Shown: piece by piece, positions 26,365 through 35,245 of the stretch | Position numbering within the stretch: position 1 is the first letter of the stretch | Layout: each line of letters starts with the position of its first letter | From: Jiangella endophytica | GTDB lineage: Bacteria > Actinomycetota > Actinomycetes > Jiangellales > Jiangellaceae | NCBI RefSeq assembly: GCF_003427025.1 | Contig: NZ_QVAI01000010.1 | Coordinates: 186,001-250,000, forward strand | DNA length: 64,000 nucleotides | Reading direction: 5' to 3' | The notes under the pieces: model-generated | Told to the model about the DNA's origin: nothing | The model's input: only the letters and a program-made list of their open reading frames with translations | The model's database searches: none | Program-made: the position numbers and the translations under genes

Positions 26365-28363
26365 GACCAGTCTGACCGAGCGGCTGCTGTACGCCGCCGG
26401 GGTCATCGACGAGGTCGGCAGCGTCGACGCCGGGAGCACTCAGACCGACTCCCTCGCGCTGGAACGCCAGCGCGGCATCACCATCAAGTCCGCCGTCGTC
26501 GCGTTCACCGTCGGCGACACCGCGGTCAACCTCATCGACACGCCCGGCCACCCCGACTTCATCGCCGAGGTCGAACGGGTGCTCAGCGTGCTCGACGGCG
26601 CCGTGCTGGTCGTGTCGGCGGTCGAGGGGGTGCAGGCGCAGACGCGGGTGCTGATGCGCACGCTGCGGCGGCTGCGCATCCCCACGCTGATCTTCGTCAA
26701 CAAGCTGGACCGCGCCGGCGCCGACCTGGACGGCGTCACCGGGCAGATCGCGGCGCGGCTCACCCCGCACATCGTCACGCTGGGCACGGCCGTGCGGCAG
26801 GGCGGCAGGGACGCCGCGTTCCGCCCGTTCACGGCGGCCGACGACGGGTTCGGCGCCCGGCTGGCCGACGTCCTCGCCGACGGCGACGACGCGCTGCTCG
26901 CCGACTACGTCGAGAATCCGGCCGGCGTGACGCACCGGCGGCTGTTGCGGTCGCTGGCCCGGCAGGCGCGGCGGGCCGACGTCCATCCGGTCTTCGCCGG
27001 CTCGGCCATCACCGGCGCCGGCGTCGCCGAGCTGACGGCCGGCATCGTGCGGCTGCTGCCGTCGACCCCGTCACCGGACGGCGCGGGCGACGGTGGCGGC
27101 GACAGCGGTGGTGGCGACGTCAGCGACCTCAGGGCCCACGACGGCAGGCACGACGCCGGGCCCGCGTCGGGCACCGTCTTCAAGGTGGAGCGCGGCCCGG
27201 CGGGGGAGAAGATCGCCTACGTCCGCATGGTCGCCGGCACGCTGCGCGTCCGCGACAAGCTGGCCGCCGGCAAGGTCACGGCGCTCAGCGTCTTCGACGG
27301 CGGCGGCGCCCGGCCGCGCCCGGACGTCACAGCCGGGCGGATCGCCAAGGTCTGGGGCCTCGGTGGGGTGCGGGTCGGCGACACGCTCGGCGACGCCGCC
27401 GGCGGCGAGGGGAAGCACCACTTCGCCCCGCCCACACTGGAGACCGTCGTGGTGCCGCGCCGGGCCCGCGAGCGGGGCGCGCTTCACGCGGCGCTGGCCC
27501 AGCTGGCCGAGCAGGACCCGCTGATCGACCTGCGCCAGGACGACCTGCGGCAGGAGGTGTCGGTGTCGCTCTACGGCGAGGTGCAGAAAGAGGTGCTGCA
27601 GGCCACGTTGGCCGGCGAGTACGGCATCGACGTCGGCTTCCGCGAGTCCACCACCATCTGCGTCGAGCGGGTCGTCGGCAGCGGCGAGTCGGTCGAGCTG
27701 ATCCAGCAGGACGGCAACCCGTTCCTCGCCGGCGTCGGGCTGCGGGTCGAGGCGGCGAGGTGGCGGTCCGGGGTGACGTTCGAGCTCGAGATCGAACTGG
27801 GGTCGCTGCCGCCGGCGTTCCTGCGGGCCATCGACGAGACCGTCCGCGAGTCGCTGCGGCAGGGGCTGCACGGGTGGGACGTGCCGGATTGCCGGGTGAC
27901 GCTGATCCGGTCGCAGTACTGGCCGCGGCAGAGCCATTCGCACGCGACGTTCGACAAGAGCATGTCGAGCACCGCCGGCGACTTCCGGCTGCTGACGCCG
28001 CTGGTGCTGATGTCGGCGCTGGCGCGGGCCGGGACGCAGGTCCAGGAACCGATCCACCGGTTCGAGCTGGAACTGCCCGCCGACTGCCTCGGTCAGGTGC
28101 TCCCGGCGCTGGCCCGGTTGCGGGCGGTGCCCGGCACGCCGTCGCCGTCGGCGTCGGGCTACCAACTCGACGGCGACCTTCCGGCGGCGCACGCGCACGA
28201 GCTGCAGCAGCAGCTTCCCGGCCTGACCCGTGGCGAGGGCGTCCTGGAGACCCGGTTCGACCGCTACCAGCCGGTCGCCGGTCCGCCGCCGGAGCGTCCG
28301 CGCACCGACCACGACCCGATCCACCGCGACGAGTACCTGCTGCACGTCGTCCGCCGGGTGTGA
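26318..28363 (+). CDS. Tetracycline-resistance ribosomal protection protein (Tet(M)/Otr(A)-type GTPase)
   Basis: EF-G-like GTPase of 681 residues that would remove tetracycline from the ribosome. The G domain shows AHVDAGKTSLTERLL (P-loop, about residues 10-24), the switch block ERQRGITIKSA, DTPGHPDF and NKLDRAG. Domain II onward follows Otr(A)/Tet(M): FKVERGPAGEKIAYVRMV, QDPLIDLRQD, LYGEVQKEVLQATL and the C-terminal RDEYLLHVVRRV. The domain IV tip that touches the drug site in Tet(M) (a YSPVST-type loop) reads YWPRQSHSHATF here, as in a divergent actinobacterial group, so actual resistance is not guaranteed. A Gly/Asp/Ser-rich insert (about 250-285) lies after the G domain. Start is TTG 26318 inside the leader ORF. 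Confidence 0.88.
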   Translation: MRTLNLGILAHVDAGKTSLTERLLYAAGVIDEVGSVDAGSTQTDSLALERQRGITIKSAVVAFTVGDTAVNLIDTPGHPDFIAEVERVLSVLDGAVLVVSAVEGVQAQTRVLMRTLRRLRIPTLIFVNKLDRAGADLDGVTGQIAARLTPHIVTLGTAVRQGGRDAAFRPFTAADDGFGARLADVLADGDDALLADYVENPAGVTHRRLLRSLARQARRADVHPVFAGSAITGAGVAELTAGIVRLLPSTPSPDGAGDGGGDSGGGDVSDLRAHDGRHDAGPASGTVFKVERGPAGEKIAYVRMVAGTLRVRDKLAAGKVTALSVFDGGGARPRPDVTAGRIAKVWGLGGVRVGDTLGDAAGGEGKHHFAPPTLETVVVPRRARERGALHAALAQLAEQDPLIDLRQDDLRQEVSVSLYGEVQKEVLQATLAGEYGIDVGFRESTTICVERVVGSGESVELIQQDGNPFLAGVGLRVEAARWRSGVTFELEIELGSLPPAFLRAIDETVRESLRQGLHGWDVPDCRVTLIRSQYWPRQSHSHATFDKSMSSTAGDFRLLTPLVLMSALARAGTQVQEPIHRFELELPADCLGQVLPALARLRAVPGTPSPSASGYQLDGDLPAAHAHELQQQLPGLTRGEGVLETRFDRYQPVAGPPPERPRTDHDPIHRDEYLLHVVRRV

Positions 28364-28381
28364 ACCGCTCACCCGGCGGAC
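28349..28381. terminator. Bidirectional terminator hairpin across two convergent stop codons
   Basis: GTCCGCCGGGTG (28349-28360) and CACCCGGCGGAC (28370-28381) are perfect 12-bp inverted repeats with a 9-nt loop. The hairpin contains the stop codon of the ribosomal protection gene and reaches into the last codons of the convergent MerR gene, so it should stop transcripts from both sides. There is no T-run, typical for this GC content. Confidence 0.75.
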
Positions 28382-29196
28382 GGGATCGTCTCCAGGTCGC
28401 TGAGCAGCAGCTCGCGGTCCTCGTCCGTCGTGATGTCGGTGCTGGCCAGTCGCGCCTGTGCGACGTGCCGGCGGGCCTCCTCGTGGTCGCCGGCGACGGC
28501 GTGCGCGCGGGCCAGGGCCTCATAGGCGAAGGCGAGATCCCAGTCGCCGATGCCGTGCTCCTGACACGTCGAGAGCACCAACCGGGCGTGGAACAGCGCC
28601 GGCTCGGCCCGCCCGACGACGCAGTAGACCCGTGAGCACAGCCAGTGACTGCGCGCGACGTGGTTCGGCGTGCCGATCTGGAGCCAGTGGTAGGCCGAGG
28701 CGTGCGCCTGGTGGATCATCGCGACGTCGTCGGCGGGGGAGCGGTCCTCCAGCTCCATCAGCCGCCAGGTGTCGTTGAACAGGTCGGCGCCGAGCCGGCG
28801 GTGCAGCTCCGGGTCGGCCGCGGGTGCGGTGGGTGCGCTCATGGTCCAGTCCTCGTCCGTCAGCGCGTGGTCGATGGTGTGCAGGATCCCGCGGAGCCGG
28901 GTGACCCGCGCGTCGATGCGACGGCGGTGCTCGGCCAGCGTCGACCGGAACGCGTCGCGGTCGCCGGCCAGCGCCAGCAGCCGGCGGACCTCCTCCAACG
29001 GCAGTTCGAGCGCGCGCAGCCGGCGCACCAGCCGCACCTGCTCGACCTGCCCGGGCAGGTACCACCGGTACCCGGTCATGGGATCGACGTCGGCCGGCCG
29101 GAGCACCCCGAGACGGTCATAGTGCCGCAACGTCTTCGGGGTGACCCCGGCCAGCCGGGCCACCTGCCCGATGGACAGCCGCCGTGCGTCCTCCAC
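28369..29196 (-). CDS. MerR-family regulator with a helical C-terminal sensor domain
   Basis: A 275-residue regulator. Residues 7-75 are a standard MerR winged helix (LSIGQVARLAGVTPKTLRHYDRLGVLRPADVDPMTGYRWY). A coiled-coil dimer helix to about 115 follows. The remaining 160 residues are not a drug-binding GyrI domain or a cysteine metal site but a helix-rich, TPR-like stretch (HQAHASAYHWLQIGTPNHVARSH, AFAYEALARAHAVAGDHEEARRHVA). This form recurs in actinobacteria, usually near transporters or modifying enzymes. It is convergent with the ribosomal protection gene and shares a terminator with it, so direct control is possible but not shown. Confidence 0.85.
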   Translation of the reverse strand: MEDARRLSIGQVARLAGVTPKTLRHYDRLGVLRPADVDPMTGYRWYLPGQVEQVRLVRRLRALELPLEEVRRLLALAGDRDAFRSTLAEHRRRIDARVTRLRGILHTIDHALTDEDWTMSAPTAPAADPELHRRLGADLFNDTWRLMELEDRSPADDVAMIHQAHASAYHWLQIGTPNHVARSHWLCSRVYCVVGRAEPALFHARLVLSTCQEHGIGDWDLAFAYEALARAHAVAGDHEEARRHVAQARLASTDITTDEDRELLLSDLETIPSAG

Positions 29197-29238
29197 GTCC
29201 GGAACGCTAGGCCCTGCCCCACGGGCAAGGTCAACGGG

Positions 29239-31518
29239 TCAGTCCAGCGGCGTGATGAGGACGTCGTCGTAGGCGTGCTCCATGTTGCCGACGTCCTCGG
29301 GGAGCAGGCCGGTCTCGGCGCGGAACCCGGTGAACTCCTCGACCTCCGCCAGCCGGAGCGACGTGCTGCCCATGACCGTCCCGTTCAGGCTTACCGTCGT
29401 CTCCGTGGCGGTGCTGTCGATCGTGACGGTCATCCAGGTCTTGTTCGCCGGCACCGGCCCCACCAGGCCGACGTCGACCCAGGAGTCGCCGTCCCACGCC
29501 CGGACCTTCATCTTGTTCGCCGTCCAGTCCGGCGCGAAGTGCAGACGGAACGCCGCGACCTCCTCGCCGTCGGCGTTCGTGCCGAGGACGTCCCACAGTG
29601 CGCCGCTGCCGTACCCGTAGCCCTCGAACCCGAACGAGACGTGCTGGGCGGCGGCCGGCCGCTGCGCCGGGAACGTCGCACCCGCCCGGGCGCCCATGTC
29701 GGCGTCGACCAGCGCCATGTGCGTGGCGGAGTGGTCGTAGCTGTCGACGATGGTGTCGACGACGAACGCGTAGCGGGTGTCGGTCAGGGTCCTCGGCACC
29801 TCGTTGATCGCGTCGTTCTCGAAGGTCAGCAGGTCGGCGGCGTACAGCTCGACCTCGGTGACGGCGGTCAGGGGCGCGCCGCCGGAGCCGCGGTTGATCC
29901 GCACGTAGCGCGCCTTCACCGGCTCGATGTCGGTGTAGGTCATCGCGTAGTCGGTGCGCGCGCCGGTGTCGAGGACGGGACGGGTCCAGCGGCGGCCGTC
30001 CTCGGACACCTGGACGCGGGCGCTGTTCTCCTCGCCGCGCGCCAGCATGAGGCCGATCCGGTCCAGCGTGTAGACGCGGTCCAACTCGATCGTGAGGCCG
30101 GCGTCTGACGACAGCCGGGCGGCCGCTCGGTACTCGGAGCTGCCGTCGACGGCGCCCTCGAGACGCTGTTCGGCGAAGCGGCCGTCGGCCGGGACGACGG
30201 CGCCGGTCAGGGTCGCGGCGCCGGTGCGGACCTTCGTCGCGAGGTCGATCCGGCCGACACCGGCCGAACGGGCCTCGACCTTGCGGGTCCAGATCTTGTT
30301 GTCGTGGCCGTACTCGCGGCACCACCAGATGTTGTGGCAGGTGTCCCCGAAGGCCAGCGACGCGCCGCTGTTCAGCGCGATGATGTCCATGTTGCCGCTG
30401 CTGCCCATCCAGCGCCGCAGCGGGTCGTCACCCGGGTGCCGCGAGTAGACGACCGTCCCGGCGTCCCAGGTGCGGCCGGTGCCGTCCTCCGACACCACGA
30501 CGTTGTTGTCCGGACGGCCGTAGGCCAGCAGCAACTGCCCGTTGGGCTGCAGCGTCAGCTTCGGCGACACGCCGTTGTCCGGCAGGCCCTCCGGCGGCAC
30601 GTACGGCTGCACCGCCGACCACGTGACGCCGTCGTCGTCGGAGAAGCTGACGGTGAGCGGCATCGCCGGCGGCCGGGCGACGGTCTCGGAGCCGCGCATG
30701 ACGGCGATGAGCCGGCCGTCGCCGGTCCGGCTCAGGCCCAGCTCGTTGGTGCCGTACCGGGAGCCGGCGTTGACGGCGGCGCGCTGCCGGAACGTCTGCC
30801 CGCCGTCGCTGGACTCCAGGACCAGGCTGTACTCCTTCGTGACGCCGTCGATGGTGCCCTGTCCGTAGGCGCCCATGAGGAGGGTGCCGTCGGCCAGCTC
30901 GATGAGGTCGCGGTGGATGCGGTACCAGTTCAGCCGCCACTTGTTCTCCACCAGCTGGGCGGTGTACGTGCTCCAGGACCCCGCGGTGTCGGTGGAGCGG
31001 GCCATCGGGATGCCGACGCGGTTCGGCGTCGGCGGGTTCAACGTCGTCGGGACGAAGCTGGCCGACAGCACCGACCCGTCGCGCAGCCGCGTCGTCGCCG
31101 TCATGGTGAACGTCGACGGGAGCCCTTCGTACGGGACGAACACCTGGCCGTTGTCCTCGGCCACGGCCCGCCCGCTGCGCAGCGGCGCGTTGGAGCTGTC
31201 CTCGTTGCGTCCCCACGAGGCGACGACCAGCTTGGCGGTACGACCGTCGAGCACGTGGTCGATGGCGAACGCCGACGGCACCGCGCCGAGCTCGCCGGGA
31301 CCGGGCGACCACGGGTACCACATGGCGCCGGCGGAGAGCGACGGCTCACCGCCGGGCGCCCCGTCGACGAGCTGGGGTGGCGCGGCCGACGCGGGCCCGG
31401 ACGAGCCGGGCGTCAGCGCCGATCCGATGACGATGCCGACGGCCAGCAGAGCCAGGGCGAACGCCCCGAAACTCCAGCGACCGCCCGGCGACCCGGGTGT
31501 GCGACGGAACCAGCTCAT
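29239..31518 (-). CDS. Secreted sialidase-like protein with F5/8C-type and LamG-like domains
   Basis: A 759-residue exported protein. The N-terminus has a hydrophobic segment (FGAFALALLAVGIVIGSAL, about residues 16-34) followed by PASAAPP, a signal peptide or anchor. The first half is a six-bladed-propeller sialidase fold judged from Asp-box repeats SSDGGQTF, SDDDGVTW and SEDGTGRTW. A discoidin (F5/8 type C)-like carbohydrate-binding domain runs about 425-560 (IELDRVYTLDRIGLML, ARYVRINRG). A C-terminal LamG-like concanavalin domain (FEGYGYGSGALWDVLG, WMTVTIDSTATETTVSLNG) ends the protein. The start is ATG 31518 with GGAGG five bases upstream. It probably acts on extracellular glycans; the exact sugar is unknown. 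Confidence 0.8.
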   Translation of the reverse strand: MSWFRRTPGSPGGRWSFGAFALALLAVGIVIGSALTPGSSGPASAAPPQLVDGAPGGEPSLSAGAMWYPWSPGPGELGAVPSAFAIDHVLDGRTAKLVVASWGRNEDSSNAPLRSGRAVAEDNGQVFVPYEGLPSTFTMTATTRLRDGSVLSASFVPTTLNPPTPNRVGIPMARSTDTAGSWSTYTAQLVENKWRLNWYRIHRDLIELADGTLLMGAYGQGTIDGVTKEYSLVLESSDGGQTFRQRAAVNAGSRYGTNELGLSRTGDGRLIAVMRGSETVARPPAMPLTVSFSDDDGVTWSAVQPYVPPEGLPDNGVSPKLTLQPNGQLLLAYGRPDNNVVVSEDGTGRTWDAGTVVYSRHPGDDPLRRWMGSSGNMDIIALNSGASLAFGDTCHNIWWCREYGHDNKIWTRKVEARSAGVGRIDLATKVRTGAATLTGAVVPADGRFAEQRLEGAVDGSSEYRAAARLSSDAGLTIELDRVYTLDRIGLMLARGEENSARVQVSEDGRRWTRPVLDTGARTDYAMTYTDIEPVKARYVRINRGSGGAPLTAVTEVELYAADLLTFENDAINEVPRTLTDTRYAFVVDTIVDSYDHSATHMALVDADMGARAGATFPAQRPAAAQHVSFGFEGYGYGSGALWDVLGTNADGEEVAAFRLHFAPDWTANKMKVRAWDGDSWVDVGLVGPVPANKTWMTVTIDSTATETTVSLNGTVMGSTSLRLAEVEEFTGFRAETGLLPEDVGNMEHAYDDVLITPLD

Positions 31519-31544
31519 CAGCGCCTCCAAGGTGCGGTGCACAG

Positions 31545-31629
31545 CATGGAACGATTTGCCATCCGATGTCGCGCGGCTCGTGCCAGCCGAACGCTGCCGG
31601 CCGATGATGGCCTGGCAGGGCGTTCCATG
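31545..31629. promoter_or_regulatory. Two inverted LacI-like operator sites upstream of the sialidase gene
   Basis: CATGGAACGATTTGCCA (31545-31561) and TGGCAGGGCGTTCCATG (31613-31629) are inverted copies of one 17-nt site, differing only in the central four bases. Each contains TGG-N9-CCA, the form of LacI-family operators. They start 27 nt upstream of the sialidase ATG and are 51 nt apart, suitable for loop formation. No LacI gene is present in the window. Confidence 0.5.
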
Positions 31630-31694
31630 TCTATGCCTGCCTTCCAGGACGGAGCCGGAACTCTGCCCACGGGTGGCGTCGAGTTTGCGCTGCC

Positions 31695-32150
31695 CGGCCG
31701 GGCGGGAACCTCGGCTGGCCGGCGCTGACCGGACCGGACGTCGAGCTGCTCCCGCCGGGCACGACCGTCGTCGGGCTGCGGCTGCGGCCCGGCGCTCTGG
31801 CAGCGATCCTGGGCCGGCCGGTCGCGGACCTCACCGGGCACGTCGTCGACGCCGCGGAGCTGTGGGGGACGGCCTCGGCGGCCGCCGGCCCCGAGCCACT
31901 GCTCGCCGAGGCGACCAGACAGCTGATGCCATGGCACAGCGCCGAGGTCCGCGCCGTCAGCGCCGACCTGTACGTGTCCGAGCGCGGCTTCCGGCGGCAC
32001 TGCCTGGGCGGCGTGGGCATGGGGCCGAAGGCGCTGCTGCGCATCCTGCGGTTCCAGGGCGTCCTGGCCCGCGCTCAGGCGTCGGCGGGCGCGGAGGGCG
32101 GCGGGCCGGCCCGGCTGCCGTCGAGGCCGGCTTCGCCGACCGGGCGTGAC
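31695..32150 (+). pseudogene. Truncated AraC-family regulator relic
   Basis: The 643-nt gap between the sialidase start and the AfsR-like gene codes on the plus strand for pieces of an AraC-type regulator with an N-terminal DUF6597-type domain. LRLRPGALAAILGRPVADL and DAAELWG belong to the sensor domain, and YVSERGFRRHCLGGVGMGPK and LLRILRFQGVLARAQ to the DNA-binding domain. The first part of the sensor domain is missing. After LARAQ the frame is lost, and the continuing AAVEAGFADRA appears in another frame before it breaks off. It lacks a start codon in context and is non-functional. Confidence 0.65.
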
Positions 32151-32161
32151 AGGCTGGGTTC

Positions 32162-35100
32162 GTGCAGGTAGGCATTCTCGGGCCGGTCCGGCTGAGCGAC
32201 GGCGACACCGTCGTCGCGGTGGGTGGGGCGCGGCTGCGAGCGCTGCTCACCCGGCTGGCCCTCGAACCGGGCACCGTCGTGGCGGTGCCGGCCCTCGTCG
32301 ACGCGGTCTGGCCCGACCAGCCTCCCGGCGACCCGGTCAACGCCGTTCAGACACTGGTGTCGCGGCTTCGCCGGCTGCTGCCCGCTGGGACGCGGGTGCG
32401 GCAGGTCGCCGGCGGCTACCGGCTGGAGCTGGCCGCCGACGACGTCGACGCGGAGCGGTTCGAACGGCTGGCGCGCACCGGTCGCGACCGCCTGAGGGCC
32501 GGCGCCCCGGCCGACGCGACGCCGGCGCTGCGGGAGGCGCTCGCGCTCTGGCGCGGCCGTCCGCTGGCCGATCTCGACGGCGCGGCGGTGGCCGGCCCGG
32601 TGGTCGCACGCCTGGACGAGCTGCGGCTGGCCGCGGCGGAGGATCTGGCCGAGGCCGAGTTGACGGCCGGCCCCGGAGTGACGCAGGCCGCCGACGTCGC
32701 CGTGCGGTTGCGTGCCCTGATCGCCGAGCAGCCGCTGCGCGAACGGTTGCGGGCGCTGCACGTGCGCGCCCTGGTCGCGGCCGGCCGCCGCGCTGAGGCA
32801 CTGGCCGCCGTCGAGGACGCTCGCGCGTTGCTCGCCGACCAGCTGGGCACCGACCCGGGCGCCGAGCTGCGGGCCGCCCACCTGGACGCGCTGCGCGACG
32901 ACGAGCCGGCGGCGTCCCGGCCGGCGCTGCCGGTGCCGCTCACCCCGCTGATCGGCCGCGACGGCGACGTCGCCGGCGTGACGACGGCGCTCGGCCGGGC
33001 CCGCCTGGTGACGCTGACCGGCCCGGGCGGGGCCGGCAAGACCCGGCTGGCGGTCGCGGCCGCCGCGACGCTGCCAACACCGGTCCGGCTGGTCGAGCTC
33101 GCCGCGGTCGCCGACCCGGACGACGTGGCGCAGGCGGCCGCCGACGCCCTGCTGGCCCAGGCGCCGCCCGGCACCGTCGAGCCACCCGCCCGCACCGCCA
33201 CCGAACGCCTGGTCGAGACACTGGGCGGCGGCGAGTCCGTGCTGCTGCTGGACAACTGCGAGCATCTCGTCGACGCCGCCGCAGCGCTCGCCGGTGAGCT
33301 ACTGCGGCGCTGCCCGCGGCTGCGGGTGCTGACGACCAGCCGGGAACCGCTCCGGCTGCCGGGCGAGGCGCTGTACGAGGTCCGGCCGCTGGCCGAGGCC
33401 GACGCCGTCCGGCTGTTCACCGAGCGGGCCCGCGACGTCCGGCCGGAGCTGGAGCTCGATTCCACCCTGGTCGCGGAGGTCTGCCGGCGCCTGGACGGGC
33501 TGCCGCTGGCGGTCGAGCTGGCCGCGGCCCGGCTCCGCTCGCTGCCGCTGCCCGAGCTGAGCCGCCGGCTCGGCGACCGGTTCGGCGTGCTGACCCGCGG
33601 CGCCCGGACCGCCGACCAGCGGCACCGCACGCTACGCGACCTCGTCGCGTGGAGCTGGGAACTGCTGACCGAGCCGGAGCGGACGCTGCTGGAGCGGCTC
33701 GGCGTCGTGCCGGTCGTGACACCGGCGACGGCGGCCGCGCAGGGCGGCCCCGACGCGCCCGACCTGCTGGCGGCGCTGGTCGACAAGTCGCTGCTGCAGC
33801 TGGCCGACGACGGGCCGGAGCCGCGGTACCGGATGCTGGAGACGATTCGCGAGTTCGCACTGGCCCGGCTGACGGAGTCCGGCGCCCGGCCCGCCGCGGA
33901 GGCCGCGCTGGTCGCGTCGGTGCTGGACCTGCTCGAGCGGGCCGAGCCGCGACTGCGCACGCCGGACCAGCTGCGCCAGCTGCCGGTGCTGCGGGCCGAG
34001 CGCGAGAACCTGCGCAGCGCCGTGCAGGTGGCCACTGCCGCCGACGTCGCCACCGCGGTCCGGCTCGGGGCCGCGCTGGCGCAGTTCTGGACCGTCTCGT
34101 CGGACCACTCCGCTGCCGCCCATCGGCTGCGCCGACTGCTGGACCTCGACGGTCCCGCCGACCCCGACCATCGCGGCATCGTGGCCACCTACTACGTGTT
34201 CAACGCCCTGCTCGGCGGCCACAATCCGGAGGCGCTGGCGATCGCCGCCCGGCTGCGCGCCTGGGTGGGCGCGGCCGGGTCCGGTGCGCATCCGGTCCTG
34301 ACGCTGGCCGAGCCGCTGCTGGCCCTGCTGACCGACGACATCGAGACCGGCCTGGCCGCGACGGACCGACCGGCTGGCGGCGCCGACGACTGGACCCGCG
34401 GCGGGCTGCTCCTCGTCCGCTCGATGCTGCGCGGGACCAGCGGCGACATGCGCAGCGCGAGCGCGTCGCTGGCCGAGGCCGCGCGGGCCTACCGGGCCGC
34501 GGGCGAGCTCTGGGGTGAGTCGACGTCGCTCACGTTCCTCGCCCTGATGCAGACCATGTACGCCGATCCGCGAGCGGCGGAGGCGCTGGACCGGGCGATC
34601 CGGCTGCGTCAGGTGTTCGACCCGGCCGACGAGGCGATCGAGCAGCGCGCCTGGCTGGCCCAGCTGCACGCCTGGACCGGAGCGCCGGAGCGAGCCCGCA
34701 CCGAGCTGACCGCGCTGCTCGACACCGACGCCGCCGCCTCGGTGCACTGCGTCATCCTGGTGCGGGTGCTGCTCGGCGACCTCGACCGGCTGGCCGGCGA
34801 CCTCGTCGGAGCGGGGCGCTGGTACGAGGCCGCGGCCGAGCAGGCCGCGCGTGCCGCCGAGCCGATGTTCGCCGCGATCCTCGGTACCTCCGCCGCGCAC
34901 CTCGCGGTCGCCGAGGGCGACCTCGGCCGCGCCGTCCGTGAGCTGGCCGTGGCCGATGACGGCGCCGCCCACATCAAGGACCTGCCGCTGGTCGCGGCCG
35001 TCGGCGTCGGCGCGGCCGCGCTGCGGGCCGCCTCCGGCGAGCCGGGGCGGGCGGCCGAGGCGCTCGGCGCCGCGCATGCCCTGCGCGGCGCCGCCGACGG

Positions 35101-35245
35101 CCTCAACCCCGACGTCGTGCGGCTCACCGCCCGGTTGCGCGACGACCTGGGCGACGACCGGTTCGCGACGGCGTACGAGCGGGGGCGGGCGCTGGCCGGC
35201 CCGGATGCCGCCGCGCTGGTCAGCGACTACGCGCGGCGGCGGTAG
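32162..35245 (+). CDS. AfsR/SARP-type transcriptional regulator with ATPase and TPR-like domains
   Basis: A 1027-residue regulator. Residues 1-90 form an OmpR-type winged helix (LGPVRLSDGD, RLRALLTRLAL, VWPDQPPGDPVNAVQTLVSRLRR). Residues 95-240 form the bacterial transcriptional activation domain (ALALWRGRPLADLDG, ALHVRALVAAGRRAEALA). From about 260 comes a STAND-type ATPase: GPGGAGKTRLA (Walker A), VLLLDNCEHL (Walker B), LTTSREPLRLPGE and LPLAVELAAARLRSLPL. The last 400 residues are helical repeats. This architecture is that of AfsR-like activators of secondary metabolism and exporters. GTG 32162 follows a CAGGCT -10-like box by 6 nt. It overlaps the convergent ABC permease gene by 19 nt. 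Confidence 0.9.
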   Translation: MQVGILGPVRLSDGDTVVAVGGARLRALLTRLALEPGTVVAVPALVDAVWPDQPPGDPVNAVQTLVSRLRRLLPAGTRVRQVAGGYRLELAADDVDAERFERLARTGRDRLRAGAPADATPALREALALWRGRPLADLDGAAVAGPVVARLDELRLAAAEDLAEAELTAGPGVTQAADVAVRLRALIAEQPLRERLRALHVRALVAAGRRAEALAAVEDARALLADQLGTDPGAELRAAHLDALRDDEPAASRPALPVPLTPLIGRDGDVAGVTTALGRARLVTLTGPGGAGKTRLAVAAAATLPTPVRLVELAAVADPDDVAQAAADALLAQAPPGTVEPPARTATERLVETLGGGESVLLLDNCEHLVDAAAALAGELLRRCPRLRVLTTSREPLRLPGEALYEVRPLAEADAVRLFTERARDVRPELELDSTLVAEVCRRLDGLPLAVELAAARLRSLPLPELSRRLGDRFGVLTRGARTADQRHRTLRDLVAWSWELLTEPERTLLERLGVVPVVTPATAAAQGGPDAPDLLAALVDKSLLQLADDGPEPRYRMLETIREFALARLTESGARPAAEAALVASVLDLLERAEPRLRTPDQLRQLPVLRAERENLRSAVQVATAADVATAVRLGAALAQFWTVSSDHSAAAHRLRRLLDLDGPADPDHRGIVATYYVFNALLGGHNPEALAIAARLRAWVGAAGSGAHPVLTLAEPLLALLTDDIETGLAATDRPAGGADDWTRGGLLLVRSMLRGTSGDMRSASASLAEAARAYRAAGELWGESTSLTFLALMQTMYADPRAAEALDRAIRLRQVFDPADEAIEQRAWLAQLHAWTGAPERARTELTALLDTDAAASVHCVILVRVLLGDLDRLAGDLVGAGRWYEAAAEQAARAAEPMFAAILGTSAAHLAVAEGDLGRAVRELAVADDGAAHIKDLPLVAAVGVGAAALRAASGEPGRAAEALGAAHALRGAADGLNPDVVRLTARLRDDLGDDRFATAYERGRALAGPDAAALVSDYARRR

